DNA of 64,000 nucleotides from Bacteroidales bacterium (GTDB lineage: Bacteria > Bacteroidota > Bacteroidia > Bacteroidales > P3): the NCBI GenBank assembly GCA_017647785.1, contig JAGCJW010000042.1, forward strand, positions 102,342 to 166,341, written 5' to 3'. Under the pieces are notes generated by a model that had not been told where the DNA came from, did not search any database, and saw only the letters and a list, made by a program, of their open reading frames with translations. The position numbers and the translations under genes were made by a program. Shown here in pieces: positions 53,126 through 62,699 of this stretch; position 1 is the stretch's first letter, and every line of letters begins with the position of its first letter.

Positions 53126-54619
53126 ATGGCAGTACATAAAATAAGCCCTGAATTATTGACTCTTGATAGAGTTGATGCGATTTTAAGAGAGGGAATGAAA
53201 TTAGAACTTTCTCAAGAAAGTAAAGATAGAATTGTAAAATGTAGAGAATATCTTGATAACAAGATGAAAACACAAAAAGAACCAATATATGGAGTTACAA
53301 CAGGATTTGGTTCATTGTGTAACATCTCTATTTCAATGGAAGAACTTTCTCAATTACAAAAGAACTTGGTAATGAGCCACGCTTGTGGAGTAGGAGAAGA
53401 AGTTCCTCAGGAAATAGTAAAAATAATGTTGTTGAACAAAATCCAATCTCTATCATACGGAAATTCAGGAGTTCAACTTAAAACAGTAGAAAGATTAATA
53501 GAATTTTTCAATAATGATATACTTCCAGTAGTTTATCAACAAGGTTCATTAGGAGCAAGTGGAGACTTAGCACCTTTAGCACACTTATGCTTACCATTGT
53601 TAGGATTAGGAGAAGTAGATTACAAAGGAAAAAGAATAAGCGGAGAAGAATTAAATAAAGAATTTAATTGGGAACCAATCGAATTACAATCTAAAGAAGG
53701 ATTAGCTCTATTGAACGGAACACAATTTATGAGCGCTTTTGCAGTTTGGTGCGTTATCAAAGCACAAAAACTTTCAGCATTAGCAGATCAAATCATGGTT
53801 GTTTCATTAGAAGCATTTGATGGAAGAATTGAACCATTCTTTGATCCTGTTCACCAAGTTAGACCACACGCTGGACAAATCGAAACAGCAAGAAGAGTAA
53901 GAGAAATGTTGGAAGGAAGCCAAATCATAGCACAAGCAAAGAAACACGTTCAAGACCCTTATTCTTTCCGTTGCGTTCCTCAAGTTCACGGAGCAAGTAA
54001 AGATGCGATAGCTCACGTTGCAAGCGTAATCACAACAGAAATCAACTCTGCAACAGACAACCCAACAGTATTCCCTGATTTAGATATGGTAATATCTGCA
54101 GGAAACTTCCACGGACAACCTTTAGCTATCAACTTAGATTACTTAGCAATAGCAGTTGCAGAATTAGGTTCAATATCTGAAAGAAGAACATACCAATTAA
54201 TTGGAGCAAAACGTGATTTACCATCATTCTTAGTTGCAAAACCAGGATTGAACTCAGGATTTATGATTCCTCAATACGCAGCAGCATCAGTTGTTAGCCA
54301 ATCAAAACAATTATGTACACCTGCATCAGTAGATACAATAGACTCTTCACAAGGACAAGAAGATCACGTATCATTCGGATCTAATGCAGCTACAAAATTA
54401 TATCGTGTAGTTAATAACACAGAAAGAGTTTTAGCAATAGAATTATTCAACGCTGCACAAGCATTTGACTTCCGTAAAGAAAAAACAGGTCTTAAATCAT
54501 CTCAATGTATAGAAGACTTTGTTAAAGCATATCGTGAAAAAGTTCAATTCGTACAAGATGACGTTGTAATGTATGAACTAATTCACAAGAGTGTAGACTT
54601 TTTAAGAGATCAACAATAG
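53126..54619 (+). CDS. hutH: Histidine ammonia-lyase
   Basis: 497 residues. The MIO-forming Ala-Ser-Gly is in QGSLGASGDLAPLAHLCLPL near 139-158, with YGVTTGFGSLCN near 53-64, LSYGNSGVQ and the C-terminal QGQEDHVSFGSNAATKLY. It turns L-histidine into urocanate and ammonia. No other hut gene is in the window, so degradation to glutamate needs genes elsewhere; an aromatic amino acid lyase of the same family is a less likely alternative. Confidence 0.93.
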   Translation: MAVHKISPELLTLDRVDAILREGMKLELSQESKDRIVKCREYLDNKMKTQKEPIYGVTTGFGSLCNISISMEELSQLQKNLVMSHACGVGEEVPQEIVKIMLLNKIQSLSYGNSGVQLKTVERLIEFFNNDILPVVYQQGSLGASGDLAPLAHLCLPLLGLGEVDYKGKRISGEELNKEFNWEPIELQSKEGLALLNGTQFMSAFAVWCVIKAQKLSALADQIMVVSLEAFDGRIEPFFDPVHQVRPHAGQIETARRVREMLEGSQIIAQAKKHVQDPYSFRCVPQVHGASKDAIAHVASVITTEINSATDNPTVFPDLDMVISAGNFHGQPLAINLDYLAIAVAELGSISERRTYQLIGAKRDLPSFLVAKPGLNSGFMIPQYAAASVVSQSKQLCTPASVDTIDSSQGQEDHVSFGSNAATKLYRVVNNTERVLAIELFNAAQAFDFRKEKTGLKSSQCIEDFVKAYREKVQFVQDDVVMYELIHKSVDFLRDQQ

Positions 54620-54623
54620 TGAT

Positions 54624-54665
54624 TTTAGGCTTTTGAATCCAGCATTCAAAAGCCTAAATTTTTTT
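54624..54665 (+). terminator. Terminator after hutH
   Basis: A 15-bp perfect stem (54624-54638 with 54644-54658), loop CCAGC, then seven T. It ends 5 bp before the start codon of the next gene, so the next gene must have a promoter inside this hairpin region or depend on read-through. Confidence 0.9.
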
Positions 54666-54669
54666 ATTT

Positions 54670-56448
54670 ATGGCATTTCTTCCTACAACAAAAAAAGAAA
54701 TAGAGAATCTTTCTTGGGATAGTGTTGATATAATATTTGTGTCAGGTGATGCCTATATTGACCATCCTTCCTTTGGAGCAGCCGTTATTTCAAGACATTT
54801 AGAAGCCTGTGGCTTTAAGGTTGCTGTGCTTGCACAACCAAATTGGAAAGACGACTTAAGAGATTTCAAAAAACTCGGTAAACCGAATATTTGTTTTGCT
54901 GTAAGTTCAGGCTCTATGGATTCTATGGTGAATCATTACACAGCAGCAAAACGCAAACGCAATGATGACGCATACACACCAAATGGTGAAGCAGGCTTTC
55001 GTCCAGATAGAGCAACAGTTGTTTATTCCCAAATATTAAAATCAATTTATCCCGATGTGCCGGTTTTGATTGGAGGTATAGAAGCCTCAATGCGAAGACT
55101 TGCCCATTACGATTATTGGGAAGACAAACTATTTCCTTCAATTCTTTTAGACTCAAAAGCAGACTTATTAATCTATGGTATGGGAGAAAAAATCTGTGAA
55201 CAAATATGCAGAGGACTATTTGAAGGAAAAACTATAGAAGAACTAAAACAAACTCCACAAATTGCCTATATAGAAAGAGGAGAAATCGAAGAAAGCAAAG
55301 AATACAAGGATTGTTATTTACCCTCTTTTGAAGACTGTTTAAAAGATAAAAGAAAGCAAGCCGAGAGTATAGCAATATTTGAAAAGAATAGCAACAAATT
55401 CAATGGAGAAAGACTGATACAACTCTATCCTAAGTCTAACTTAAAAGTAGTCGTTAATCCATTTGATCAAACCTATTCTTCTAAAGATTTAGACAAAATA
55501 TACGAATTACCATTTGAAAGAAAACCACATCCAAAGTATGCAAAGCGAGGGAATATCCCAGCCTTTGAAATGATTAAATATTCTGTCAATATACATCGAG
55601 GTTGTTTTGGAGGATGTGCTTTTTGCACCATTGCAGCTCATCAAGGCAAAAGAATCATATCAAGAAGCGAAGACTCTATCCTAAAAGAGATAAAACAAAT
55701 ATCTCAAGACAAAGACTTTAAAGGTTATTTATCAGATTTAGGAGGTCCTTCTGCCAATATGTACTTGATGAAAGGCAAAGATGAAAACCTATGTAAAAAA
55801 TGCACAAGGCCCTCTTGTTTATATCCTTCCTTGTGTAAGAATATGAATAACGATCATAGACCATTATTAAATCTTTATAAAAAAGTAAGAGAACTACCTT
55901 ACATAAAAAAAGCATTCGTAGGCAGTGGAGTAAGATATGATTTGTTTGATTCAAGTGAATACTTTGAAACACTAGTTCGTTATCATGTTTCAGGAAGACT
56001 AAAAGTTGCACCAGAACATTCAAGTGAAAATGTTTTGAAAGCAATGCGTAAAATGTCCTTTGATCAATTCATTGGAATAAAAAAACGTTTTGAACAAATC
56101 AACTCTAAATATGGATTAAACCAACAATTAATACCTTATTTTATCTCCTCACACCCTGCTTGTACAATAAAAGACATGGCATATTTAGCCTTGCAAACAG
56201 CTCAATTAGGCTACAAATTAGAACAAGTGCAAGACTTTACACCAACCCCAATGACTATTTCAACAGAAATGTACTTCACAGGATACGACCCAAATACACT
56301 AAAGAAAGTATTTGTTGAGAGAAATCCAGAAGCAAAAAAGAATCAAAACAAGATATTCTTTTGGTACAAACCAGAAAACAAAGCATGGGCAAAGCAGGTT
56401 TTTGCCAAAAACAATCTGCCAATGCCAATCATCAATAAGAAACGATAA
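54670..56448 (+). CDS. YgiQ family radical SAM protein
   Basis: 592 residues. The radical SAM cluster motif C-x3-C-x2-C is in NIHRGCFGGCAFCTIAAHQG near 312-320. The YgiQ N-terminal part has FVSGDAYIDHPSFGAAVISR and IGGIEASMRRLAHYDYWED, and the C-terminal part has KVAPEHSSENVLKAM and the additional cysteine group CKKCTRPSCLYPSLC near 375-390. The reaction is unknown for the family. It starts only 5 bp after the hutH terminator. Confidence 0.93.
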   Translation: MAFLPTTKKEIENLSWDSVDIIFVSGDAYIDHPSFGAAVISRHLEACGFKVAVLAQPNWKDDLRDFKKLGKPNICFAVSSGSMDSMVNHYTAAKRKRNDDAYTPNGEAGFRPDRATVVYSQILKSIYPDVPVLIGGIEASMRRLAHYDYWEDKLFPSILLDSKADLLIYGMGEKICEQICRGLFEGKTIEELKQTPQIAYIERGEIEESKEYKDCYLPSFEDCLKDKRKQAESIAIFEKNSNKFNGERLIQLYPKSNLKVVVNPFDQTYSSKDLDKIYELPFERKPHPKYAKRGNIPAFEMIKYSVNIHRGCFGGCAFCTIAAHQGKRIISRSEDSILKEIKQISQDKDFKGYLSDLGGPSANMYLMKGKDENLCKKCTRPSCLYPSLCKNMNNDHRPLLNLYKKVRELPYIKKAFVGSGVRYDLFDSSEYFETLVRYHVSGRLKVAPEHSSENVLKAMRKMSFDQFIGIKKRFEQINSKYGLNQQLIPYFISSHPACTIKDMAYLALQTAQLGYKLEQVQDFTPTPMTISTEMYFTGYDPNTLKKVFVERNPEAKKNQNKIFFWYKPENKAWAKQVFAKNNLPMPIINKKR

Positions 56449-56460
56449 ATCACACAAAAT

Positions 56461-56499
56461 AAAACGGCGTTTGAGGTTTAACCAAACGCCGTTTTATTT
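56461..56499. terminator. Bidirectional terminator between the YgiQ-type gene and hisS
   Basis: A 13-bp perfect stem (56461-56473 with 56483-56495) rich in GC at its core (ACGGCG/CGCCGT), followed by T-rich sequence. Confidence 0.88.
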
Positions 56500-56504
56500 T
56501 AATG

Positions 56505-56533
56505 ATTCTTTGAATTAATTTTTTTATTCTTTG
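56505..56533. repeat. 21-bp-phased ATTCTTTG pair overlapping the end of hisS
   Basis: ATTCTTTG occurs at 56505 and 56526, 21 bp apart. The second copy encodes the last hisS codons (Lys-Glu-stop). Same core and period as the arrays at 9613, 47845 and 62522. Confidence 0.6.
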
Positions 56534-57870
56534 ATTAAGATTTGTTCAACTTCGTTTAAATCTACTAACGATTGTTCTCCTGTTACCATGTTTTTAAGAG
56601 ATATTTTGTTTTCTTTCATTTCGTTCTCACCAACCAAAGCAACAAACTTAATATCCTTATCATTAGCATAATTCATTTGCTTTTTCAGTTTAGCATTATC
56701 AGGATATACCTCTGCCTTTATGCCTTTTTCTCTTAATAAACGAGAACATTTCAATGCAAACATAGCCTCTTGTTCTCCAAAATTTGTGAAAAGAATATCA
56801 CTTGATGCACAAATACTTTCAGGGAAAAGCTCAAGTTGTTCTAAACAATCGTAAATTCTGTCTGCACCAAAGCTGATACCAACACCAGAAAGACCTTGAT
56901 GGCCAAAGATTCCAGTAAGATTATCATACCTACCACCACCACAAATGCTACCGATTTCCACATCCATAGCTTTAACTTCCATAATCGCACCTGTGTAATA
57001 ATTTAATCCACGCGCCAAAGTAATATCAAACTCAATGTTTTCTATGCCTAAAAGTTTTGACTTGTTCAATACAAACTCTAATTCTTCAATGCCTTTCACA
57101 GCATCTTCGCTTGTAAGTATTCCTTTTAAAGCCTCAATCTTACTCTCGTTGCTGCCACTCAAAGCAAAAATAGGATTTAACTTTTCAATATCTTCATCAT
57201 TAAAACCCTTAGTCTTTAATTCCTCACAAACCTTTTCGTAACCTATTTTGTCTAATTTATCAATAGCTACAGTAATATCAATAAGATTCTCTTCCTTACC
57301 CAAATATTGAGCAATAGCTAACAATATTTTTCTGTTATTAAGTTTGATTTTAGTGTTAAGAGCGAACTTTTTAAAAACCTCTTCTATCATACACATTAAA
57401 TCAACTTCATTTAATAAGCTATCACTTCCAATAATATCTGCATCACATTGATAAAACTCTCTGTATCTTCCTTTTTGAGGACGATCTGCTCTCCAAACAG
57501 GTTGAATTTGATAACGTTTAAAAGGGAATGTAATGTCGTTTAAATGATTTACAACAAATCTTGCAAAAGGTACAGTCAAGTCATAGCGAAGCCCCTTTTC
57601 ACAAATTTGTTTTGTTAGCGCTTTATGGTCAGTTGTGTCCAATGTTTTGTTGCTTGTAAAGTCGCCAGAGTTTAATATTTTGAATAATAACTTATCACCT
57701 TCCTCGCCATACTTGCCCATAAGAGTATTTAACTCTTCCATAGCGGGAGTTTCAATAGATTGAAATCCGTGAGCATTGTAAACTTCCTTTATAGTATCAA
57801 AAATATAATTGCGTTTTCTCATTTGTGAAGGCAAGAAATCTCGTGTGCCTTTTACCGTTTTATAATTCAT
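56524..57870 (-). CDS. hisS: Histidyl-tRNA synthetase
   Basis: 448 residues, class II synthetase. Motif 1 region [20 protein letters not shown], motif 2 [13 protein letters not shown] and [20 protein letters not shown], the histidine-binding [17 protein letters not shown] and [13 protein letters not shown], then motif 3 [17 protein letters not shown]-terminal anticodon-binding domain follows (from about 350). The ATG at 57870 is preceded by a promoter box at 57892-57899. Confidence 0.96.
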   Translation of the reverse strand: MNYKTVKGTRDFLPSQMRKRNYIFDTIKEVYNAHGFQSIETPAMEELNTLMGKYGEEGDKLLFKILNSGDFTSNKTLDTTDHKALTKQICEKGLRYDLTVPFARFVVNHLNDITFPFKRYQIQPVWRADRPQKGRYREFYQCDADIIGSDSLLNEVDLMCMIEEVFKKFALNTKIKLNNRKILLAIAQYLGKEENLIDITVAIDKLDKIGYEKVCEELKTKGFNDEDIEKLNPIFALSGSNESKIEALKGILTSEDAVKGIEELEFVLNKSKLLGIENIEFDITLARGLNYYTGAIMEVKAMDVEIGSICGGGRYDNLTGIFGHQGLSGVGISFGADRIYDCLEQLELFPESICASSDILFTNFGEQEAMFALKCSRLLREKGIKAEVYPDNAKLKKQMNYANDKDIKFVALVGENEMKENKISLKNMVTGEQSLVDLNEVEQILIKE

Positions 57871-57891
57871 CGTTTAAGTATTTGTTTTTTG

Positions 57892-57899
57892 CAAAAATA
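57892..57899 (-). promoter_or_regulatory. Candidate -7 box for hisS
   Basis: Reads TATTTTTG on the minus strand, a full match, 22 bp before the hisS ATG. Confidence 0.5.
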
Positions 57900-57991
57900 G
57901 ATAAAATTTAAATTTTTTTTGATGAAGATGTCACAAAATGTCATTTTTTTTTGTCTATATATGTGAAAAGGGATAAAAAATCGCTTTTTAC

Positions 57992-58023
57992 TTTGGTAAA
58001 ATGAAATTTAATATATATTTTTG
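57992..58023 (+). promoter_or_regulatory. Promoter (-33 TTTG and -7 TATTTTTG) of the PKD/P-domain T9SS gene
   Basis: TTTG at 57992-57995 and TATTTTTG at 58016-58023 with a 20-bp spacer; both halves of the Bacteroidota consensus are present. The start codon is 23 bp downstream. Confidence 0.6.
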
Positions 58024-58045
58024 TAACGTAAAAAATTAGAGTAAT

Positions 58046-60940
58046 ATGAAAAGGGTATTATTAATTTTGGTCATAGCATTCGTGACCTTGTTCTCGAAAG
58101 AAAGTATTTCTCAGAACGTAATGTTGAATGCAAATACACATAATACGACAGTTGAAAGATGTACAGGTTATTTTTATGATAACTCATCAACAGCCAATTA
58201 TGCTACATCAGTAGATAGATGGGTTACAATTTGTCCTCCTGCATCAAGTGCAAATACAAGAACAGCACTTACGTTTGTGGAATTTGACCTTTCAACAACA
58301 GACTCTTTTGTTGTATATCAAGGAACATCAATAAATGATCCAATCTTACCAACAAGTGAACAAGTTCCTTATTTTACAGGAACAGACTTATTAGGGAAAA
58401 CAATTATGCCTTCATTAATGTCAGGTTCACCTTGCTTAACACTTAGATTGTTATCAGGCTCTTCAGATGTTTCTTCAGGTTGGAAAGCAGAAATAGAATG
58501 TGTTAGAGATTGTCAATATCCAGAAGCAGCGTTAGATACTTTCTTCTATAAATATGATGCAGCAGGAAATATGAGTACAAGACCAGTTAGAAGTGGTGTT
58601 GATACAATAGTAAACGAAGACGGAACAGAAACATTAGTTCCATATAAAGCAGTGGATATATGTTTAGGTGATTCAGTTGTATTGGTAGCTAAACCAAATT
58701 TCCCTGAATATTACCCTAATGAACCAACATCATATTATCAAGGTTTAGAAACTTGTATTTACTATTGGAGTTTTGGAGATGGTACAGGTGACACTGTTAA
58801 TTTTAATGAAATGATTGGACACGCATGGCCAGAATTAGACGGATACGATTTAATGCTTACAGTAGAAGATACAAATAATGGTGGTTGTAAAAGTAGAAAT
58901 ACAATTGACACACGTTTAAGAATAGCGATTAACCCTATCAAAACAGTAACCCCTTTACCAAATATATGCTCAGGAACAGAATTAGGGCTTAACATTGGTT
59001 ACGGAGCGAACTCTTCTATCATTGTTGACTCTTTGAATTTCTCACAAGCAGCAAAAGAAAGATTTGAACAAACAACATTTATCCCTGACGGACCAAACTG
59101 TCAATACGTTTCACCAACAGGTTGTTATGATGCGCCAGTTGTTTTTGACCAATTCACAGCAGGAGCAACAGTAGGAAGTACAGATGATGTCATGGCTGTA
59201 TGTATGAATATTGAGCACTCATTCATCGGTGACGTAGGATTCCAGGTAATATGTCCAAATGGTCAAAGCGTTATTTTGAAACATAATGGTACTGGATCAG
59301 GTCAATTTTTAGGAGTGCCTATTGATGATAGCGGTACAGGATGTTGTGATAGTACTTGCGCACCTATTGGAGTTGGTTGGACATATTGTTTCTCTAACCA
59401 ATACTTAGATGGAGCAAGAGGCGTGATAGGAGTAAGCGGTACTGGAACAATAGATTCAACAAACACAGTAGATACAACAGGATATTTCCAAACACCAACA
59501 CAAGCAGGAGGAACAACAGCAGTTGACCTTACAGCATTTAGTAACCTTATAGGATGTCCTTTGAATGGAGAATGGACTTTAAGAGTTTGTGACGACTGGG
59601 GAATAGATAACGGATATGTGTTCTGGTGGGATTTAGAGTTAGGTCAAAATAGTGGAGCTAACTGGAGCTATCAAGTACCATTGGATACAGTAATATGGAA
59701 TGGAGTTTCATTCTATACACCAACATCTGCAACCTCAGCAACAATTGCACCTCCAATTGATAGCGCAGGAGTTTACGTATTCGATATTACAATCGTAGAT
59801 GATTTCGGATGTCAATGGGATACAGTATCACCACTTACAGTAGTACAAACACCAGTTGTTGATTTAGGACCAGACGTTGCACTTTGTGAAATGTATAGCG
59901 TACAACTTGATGCAGGAAACGAATCTCCAACAGCATCATACGCATGGTCACCAACAGGAGATACAACAAGAGTAATCACAGCTCAAACAGAAGCAAACTC
60001 TAACTCAATAATTAAATATGAAGTATTAGTAACAGAATACAACGGTTCAATCTATTGCTACGGAAGAGACTCTGTAAACCTAATAGTACACCCAGCAGCG
60101 ATTGCAGCCTTTACTTCAGACAAATTCCCATTAGAAGGATGTGAACCATACAGCTTCCAATTACAAAACACAGCAACAAACGCAACACAATTTGAATGGA
60201 GAGTAGGAGAAGACATCTCAACAGACCCTAATCCATCATTCACATTCCCTTACGGAACATACGACATTAAATTAAAAGTAACATCAGAACACGGATGTAC
60301 AGACTCAATAGAATATGCAGATATCATAAATGTATATCGTCACCCTGCAGCAAACTTTGGTTGGGAACCAAATAACCCATACGCATCTAACCCAACAGCA
60401 AACCTTGTAAACCTTACAGAACCTAATGACGCAACAAACCAATATCACTGGTCTATACAAACAAACAAAAATGATATAAATGCGATAGAAAACGTATTTG
60501 GAGCAAACCCTTCATATAGATGGGAACCACAATCAGGCGAAACAGTAGCAGGCGACTACACAATAACATTAGATGCATACAGTGTGAACTTAGCACCAAG
60601 TGGATATATTTACGAATGTCACGATACAATATCAAGAGTAATAACAATCATCAATGACAATCTAATATTCCCAACTGTAGTAACACCAAACGGTGATGGC
60701 ATTAACGACGTCTTTGAAATACATAACTTAATAGACGGACAAGCCTTCCCAGATAATGAATTATCAATATACAATCGTTATGGAAAACGAATCTTCTTCG
60801 TACAAAATATAAGAAACGAATCTGAGTTCTGGGATCCTGCAGCAACAAATACACCAACAGGAACATACTTCTATAGATTTATCGGACGAGGACCAATCAG
60901 AGATGTAGAATATAAAGGAGTAATAGAAGTGCTAAAATAA
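58046..60940 (+). CDS. Secreted PKD- and P-domain protein with type B T9SS sorting domain
   Basis: 964 residues. Signal peptide 1-22 (ends KESISQ). A CUB-like N-terminal region (FVEFDLSTTDSFVVYQGTSI) is followed by a PKD module near 240-300 (YYWSFGDGTGDTVNF), then a proprotein-convertase P-like domain near 385-535 (NIEHSFIGDVGFQVICPNGQ to GEWTLRVCDDWGIDNGYVFW). A second PKD-like module lies near 700-760, and the CHU_C sorting domain is at the end (FPTVVTPNGDGINDVFEIHN, then LSIYNRYGKRIFF and GTYFYRF). No protease catalytic domain is present, so it is likely an adhesin or structural surface protein exported by the T9SS. Confidence 0.88.
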   Translation: MKRVLLILVIAFVTLFSKESISQNVMLNANTHNTTVERCTGYFYDNSSTANYATSVDRWVTICPPASSANTRTALTFVEFDLSTTDSFVVYQGTSINDPILPTSEQVPYFTGTDLLGKTIMPSLMSGSPCLTLRLLSGSSDVSSGWKAEIECVRDCQYPEAALDTFFYKYDAAGNMSTRPVRSGVDTIVNEDGTETLVPYKAVDICLGDSVVLVAKPNFPEYYPNEPTSYYQGLETCIYYWSFGDGTGDTVNFNEMIGHAWPELDGYDLMLTVEDTNNGGCKSRNTIDTRLRIAINPIKTVTPLPNICSGTELGLNIGYGANSSIIVDSLNFSQAAKERFEQTTFIPDGPNCQYVSPTGCYDAPVVFDQFTAGATVGSTDDVMAVCMNIEHSFIGDVGFQVICPNGQSVILKHNGTGSGQFLGVPIDDSGTGCCDSTCAPIGVGWTYCFSNQYLDGARGVIGVSGTGTIDSTNTVDTTGYFQTPTQAGGTTAVDLTAFSNLIGCPLNGEWTLRVCDDWGIDNGYVFWWDLELGQNSGANWSYQVPLDTVIWNGVSFYTPTSATSATIAPPIDSAGVYVFDITIVDDFGCQWDTVSPLTVVQTPVVDLGPDVALCEMYSVQLDAGNESPTASYAWSPTGDTTRVITAQTEANSNSIIKYEVLVTEYNGSIYCYGRDSVNLIVHPAAIAAFTSDKFPLEGCEPYSFQLQNTATNATQFEWRVGEDISTDPNPSFTFPYGTYDIKLKVTSEHGCTDSIEYADIINVYRHPAANFGWEPNNPYASNPTANLVNLTEPNDATNQYHWSIQTNKNDINAIENVFGANPSYRWEPQSGETVAGDYTITLDAYSVNLAPSGYIYECHDTISRVITIINDNLIFPTVVTPNGDGINDVFEIHNLIDGQAFPDNELSIYNRYGKRIFFVQNIRNESEFWDPAATNTPTGTYFYRFIGRGPIRDVEYKGVIEVLK

Positions 60941-60966
60941 AAACCCCTAATTAAAAACATAAAAGT

Positions 60967-61008
60967 AATATCGGGCTGTCAAAAAAAAGCAGTCCGATAT
61001 TTTTTTTG
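60967..61008 (+). terminator. Terminator after the PKD/P-domain gene
   Basis: A 12-bp stem (60967-60978 with 60990-61001, one G-U pair) and a T8 run. Confidence 0.85.
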
Positions 61009-61040
61009 CCAAATAGCATTGCCGATTAAAATAAAAGTAA

Positions 61041-61048
61041 TACCTTTG
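61041..61048 (+). promoter_or_regulatory. Candidate -7 box for metK
   Basis: TACCTTTG, a full TAnnTTTG match, placed just before the SAM-II aptamer. The transcript would begin near 61054, leaving a leader of about 150 nt. Confidence 0.55.
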
Positions 61049-61059
61049 CAAACGCTTAA

Positions 61060-61163
61060 GTGGACGGATTTGGATTGATTGCAACCACATTAAAAAAATG
61101 CTAAAACAACAATTACCACCATTTTTTTAATCCAATCAATACTTTCATTGTTTACTTAGCGTT
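61060..61163 (+). promoter_or_regulatory. SAM-II riboswitch with downstream anti-aptamer, metK leader
   Basis: GTGG (61060-61063) pairs with CCAC (61085-61088) as P1. The conserved GGATTT in the loop, TTGCAA right before the 3' strand of P1, and TGCTAAAA (61099-61106) fit the SAM-II pseudoknot. SAM-II aptamers sense S-adenosylmethionine and often precede metK or met genes. Downstream, CATTTTTTTAAT (61120-61131) is a perfect complement of ATTAAAAAAATG (61089-61100) inside the aptamer, and CAATCAAT (61133-61140) complements ATTGATTG (61074-61081). A long-range stem AACGC/GCGTT (61051-61055 with 61159-61163) encloses all. So ligand-bound and ligand-free folds exclude each other. How the switch is coupled to metK, whose ATG is 100 nt past the aptamer, is not clear. 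Confidence 0.8.
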
Positions 61164-61205
61164 ATAGGAATTAGTGAATAATTATTAATAAAAAACGCAA
61201 AGAAA

Positions 61206-62474
61206 ATGTCTTATTTTTTCACATCAGAATCAGTATCAGAAGGACATCCAGACAAAGTAGCAGACCAAATTTCCGATGCCCTGTTAGATGAATTCTTATC
61301 ACAAGACTCAAACTCAAAAGTAGCCTGTGAAACCCTAGTAACAACAGGATTAGTAGTGCTAAGTGGAGAAGTCAAAGCAGAAGCCTATGTTGATGTACAA
61401 CAAACAGCAAGAAGAGTAATAAAAAACATAGGATACACCAAAGGAGAATATATGTTTGAAAGCAACTCTTGTGGCGTAATATCAGCAATACACGAACAAA
61501 GCCCCGACATAAATCAAGGAGTAGAAAGACAAGTAGAAGAAGAACAAGGAGCAGGAGACCAAGGAATGATGTTCGGATATGCGTGTAACGACACAGAAGA
61601 CTATATGCCACTCTCATTACAACTATCTCATATCTTAGTATATGAATTAGCACAAATTCGAAAAGAAGGAAAACAAATGCAATACCTTCGTCCCGACTCA
61701 AAAAGTCAAGTAACAATAGAATACAATGATGACAATACACCAAAAGCAATCAACACCATTGTAATATCAACACAACACGACGACTTTGACGAAGAAGGCA
61801 AAATGTTGGAACGCATAAAGAAAGACGTAAAAGAAATATTAATACCAAGAGTTATAGCAAAATTACAAAAACAAAGCGTAAAAGATTTGTTTAAGGCAGA
61901 CTACATCTTATACGTCAATCCAACAGGTAAATTCGTAATAGGAGGGCCACACGGCGACACAGGACTAACAGGCAGAAAGATAATAGTAGATACCTACGGA
62001 GGAAAAGGAGCACACGGAGGAGGAGCATTCTCAGGAAAAGACTCCTCAAAAGTAGATAGAAGTGCAGCATACGCAGTACGCCACATAGCAAAAAATATGG
62101 TAGCAGCAGGATTGTGCGATGAGGTTTTAGTACAAGTAGCCTATGCCATAGGAATAGCAGAGCCTGTTGGCCTTTACGTAAACACATACGGCACTGCAAA
62201 GGTGCAAGAAAACTCAAAACCAATGACAGACGGACAAATAGCAGAGAAAATCAAAACCATATTTGACCTACGTCCATACGCAATAGTAGAACGCTTTGGA
62301 TTGAAAAACCCAATCTTTGCACCAACCTCTTCATACGGACACTTTGGACGCACACCTTACAAACAAATGGTAACAGTTTGTCAAGACGGACAAAAGGTTC
62401 AAAAAGAAGTAGAGTTCTTTACATGGGAAAAACTCGACTATGTAGATAAAATAAAACAAACCTTTAATATCTAA
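61206..62474 (+). CDS. metK: S-adenosylmethionine synthetase
   Basis: 422 residues. N-terminal [20 protein letters not shown] (ATP-binding), [20 protein letters not shown] near 117-136, and the P-loop-like [20 protein letters not shown] near 247-266, followed by [20 protein letters not shown]. It makes SAM from methionine and ATP. The gene follows a SAM-II riboswitch, so feedback control by its product is expected. The protein is some 35-40 residues longer than the E. coli enzyme, as is usual in Bacteroidota. Confidence 0.97.
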   Translation: MSYFFTSESVSEGHPDKVADQISDALLDEFLSQDSNSKVACETLVTTGLVVLSGEVKAEAYVDVQQTARRVIKNIGYTKGEYMFESNSCGVISAIHEQSPDINQGVERQVEEEQGAGDQGMMFGYACNDTEDYMPLSLQLSHILVYELAQIRKEGKQMQYLRPDSKSQVTIEYNDDNTPKAINTIVISTQHDDFDEEGKMLERIKKDVKEILIPRVIAKLQKQSVKDLFKADYILYVNPTGKFVIGGPHGDTGLTGRKIIVDTYGGKGAHGGGAFSGKDSSKVDRSAAYAVRHIAKNMVAAGLCDEVLVQVAYAIGIAEPVGLYVNTYGTAKVQENSKPMTDGQIAEKIKTIFDLRPYAIVERFGLKNPIFAPTSSYGHFGRTPYKQMVTVCQDGQKVQKEVEFFTWEKLDYVDKIKQTFNI

Positions 62475-62484
62475 AGAAAAAAGA

Positions 62485-62520
62485 AAACGGGATAGCTTTT
62501 TAAGTTATCCCGTTTCTTTT
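62485..62520 (+). terminator. Terminator after metK
   Basis: A 14-bp stem (62485-62498 with 62502-62515, one G-U pair) with ACGGGATA at its core, followed by CTTTTT. A near copy lies at 63162-63196. Confidence 0.85.
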
Positions 62521-62521
62521 T

Positions 62522-62611
62522 CAAAGAATCGCATCATTTTTTCAAAGAGACAATCCGTTTTCTTAAAGAGATAATCCGTTTTCTTAAAGAGAAAATAGAT
62601 TTTCACAAAGA
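62522..62611. repeat. 21-bp-phased AAAGA array, 5 units
   Basis: AAAG cores start at 62523, 62544, 62565, 62586 and 62607, exactly 21 bp apart; the middle units share AATCCGTTTTCTTAAAGAGA. It follows the metK terminator and fills much of the 220-bp spacer. Confidence 0.8.
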
Positions 62612-62690
62612 AAAACCAATTTGAAAATAAAGTTTCATTTCATTAATCCTTTGTGAAAACATAGTCTTTCTTGGATTCTTTTTTATTTTT

Positions 62691-62698
62691 TATCTTTG
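62691..62698 (+). promoter_or_regulatory. Candidate -7 box before the T9SS remnant
   Basis: TATCTTTG, a full TAnnTTTG match. The reading frame behind it has no signal peptide or good start, so the promoter may be a leftover of the gene that stood here. Confidence 0.35.
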
Positions 62699-62699
62699 T

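Noticed and set aside
61372..62223. Leu-rich minus-strand frames inside metK
   Set aside because: metK is unmistakable on the plus strand; these are antisense shadows.
62696..62698. TTG start for an 87-residue protein after metK
   Set aside because: The TTG is within the TATCTTTG promoter box, and the frame joins a sorting-domain frame after a frameshift; it is treated as a remnant.
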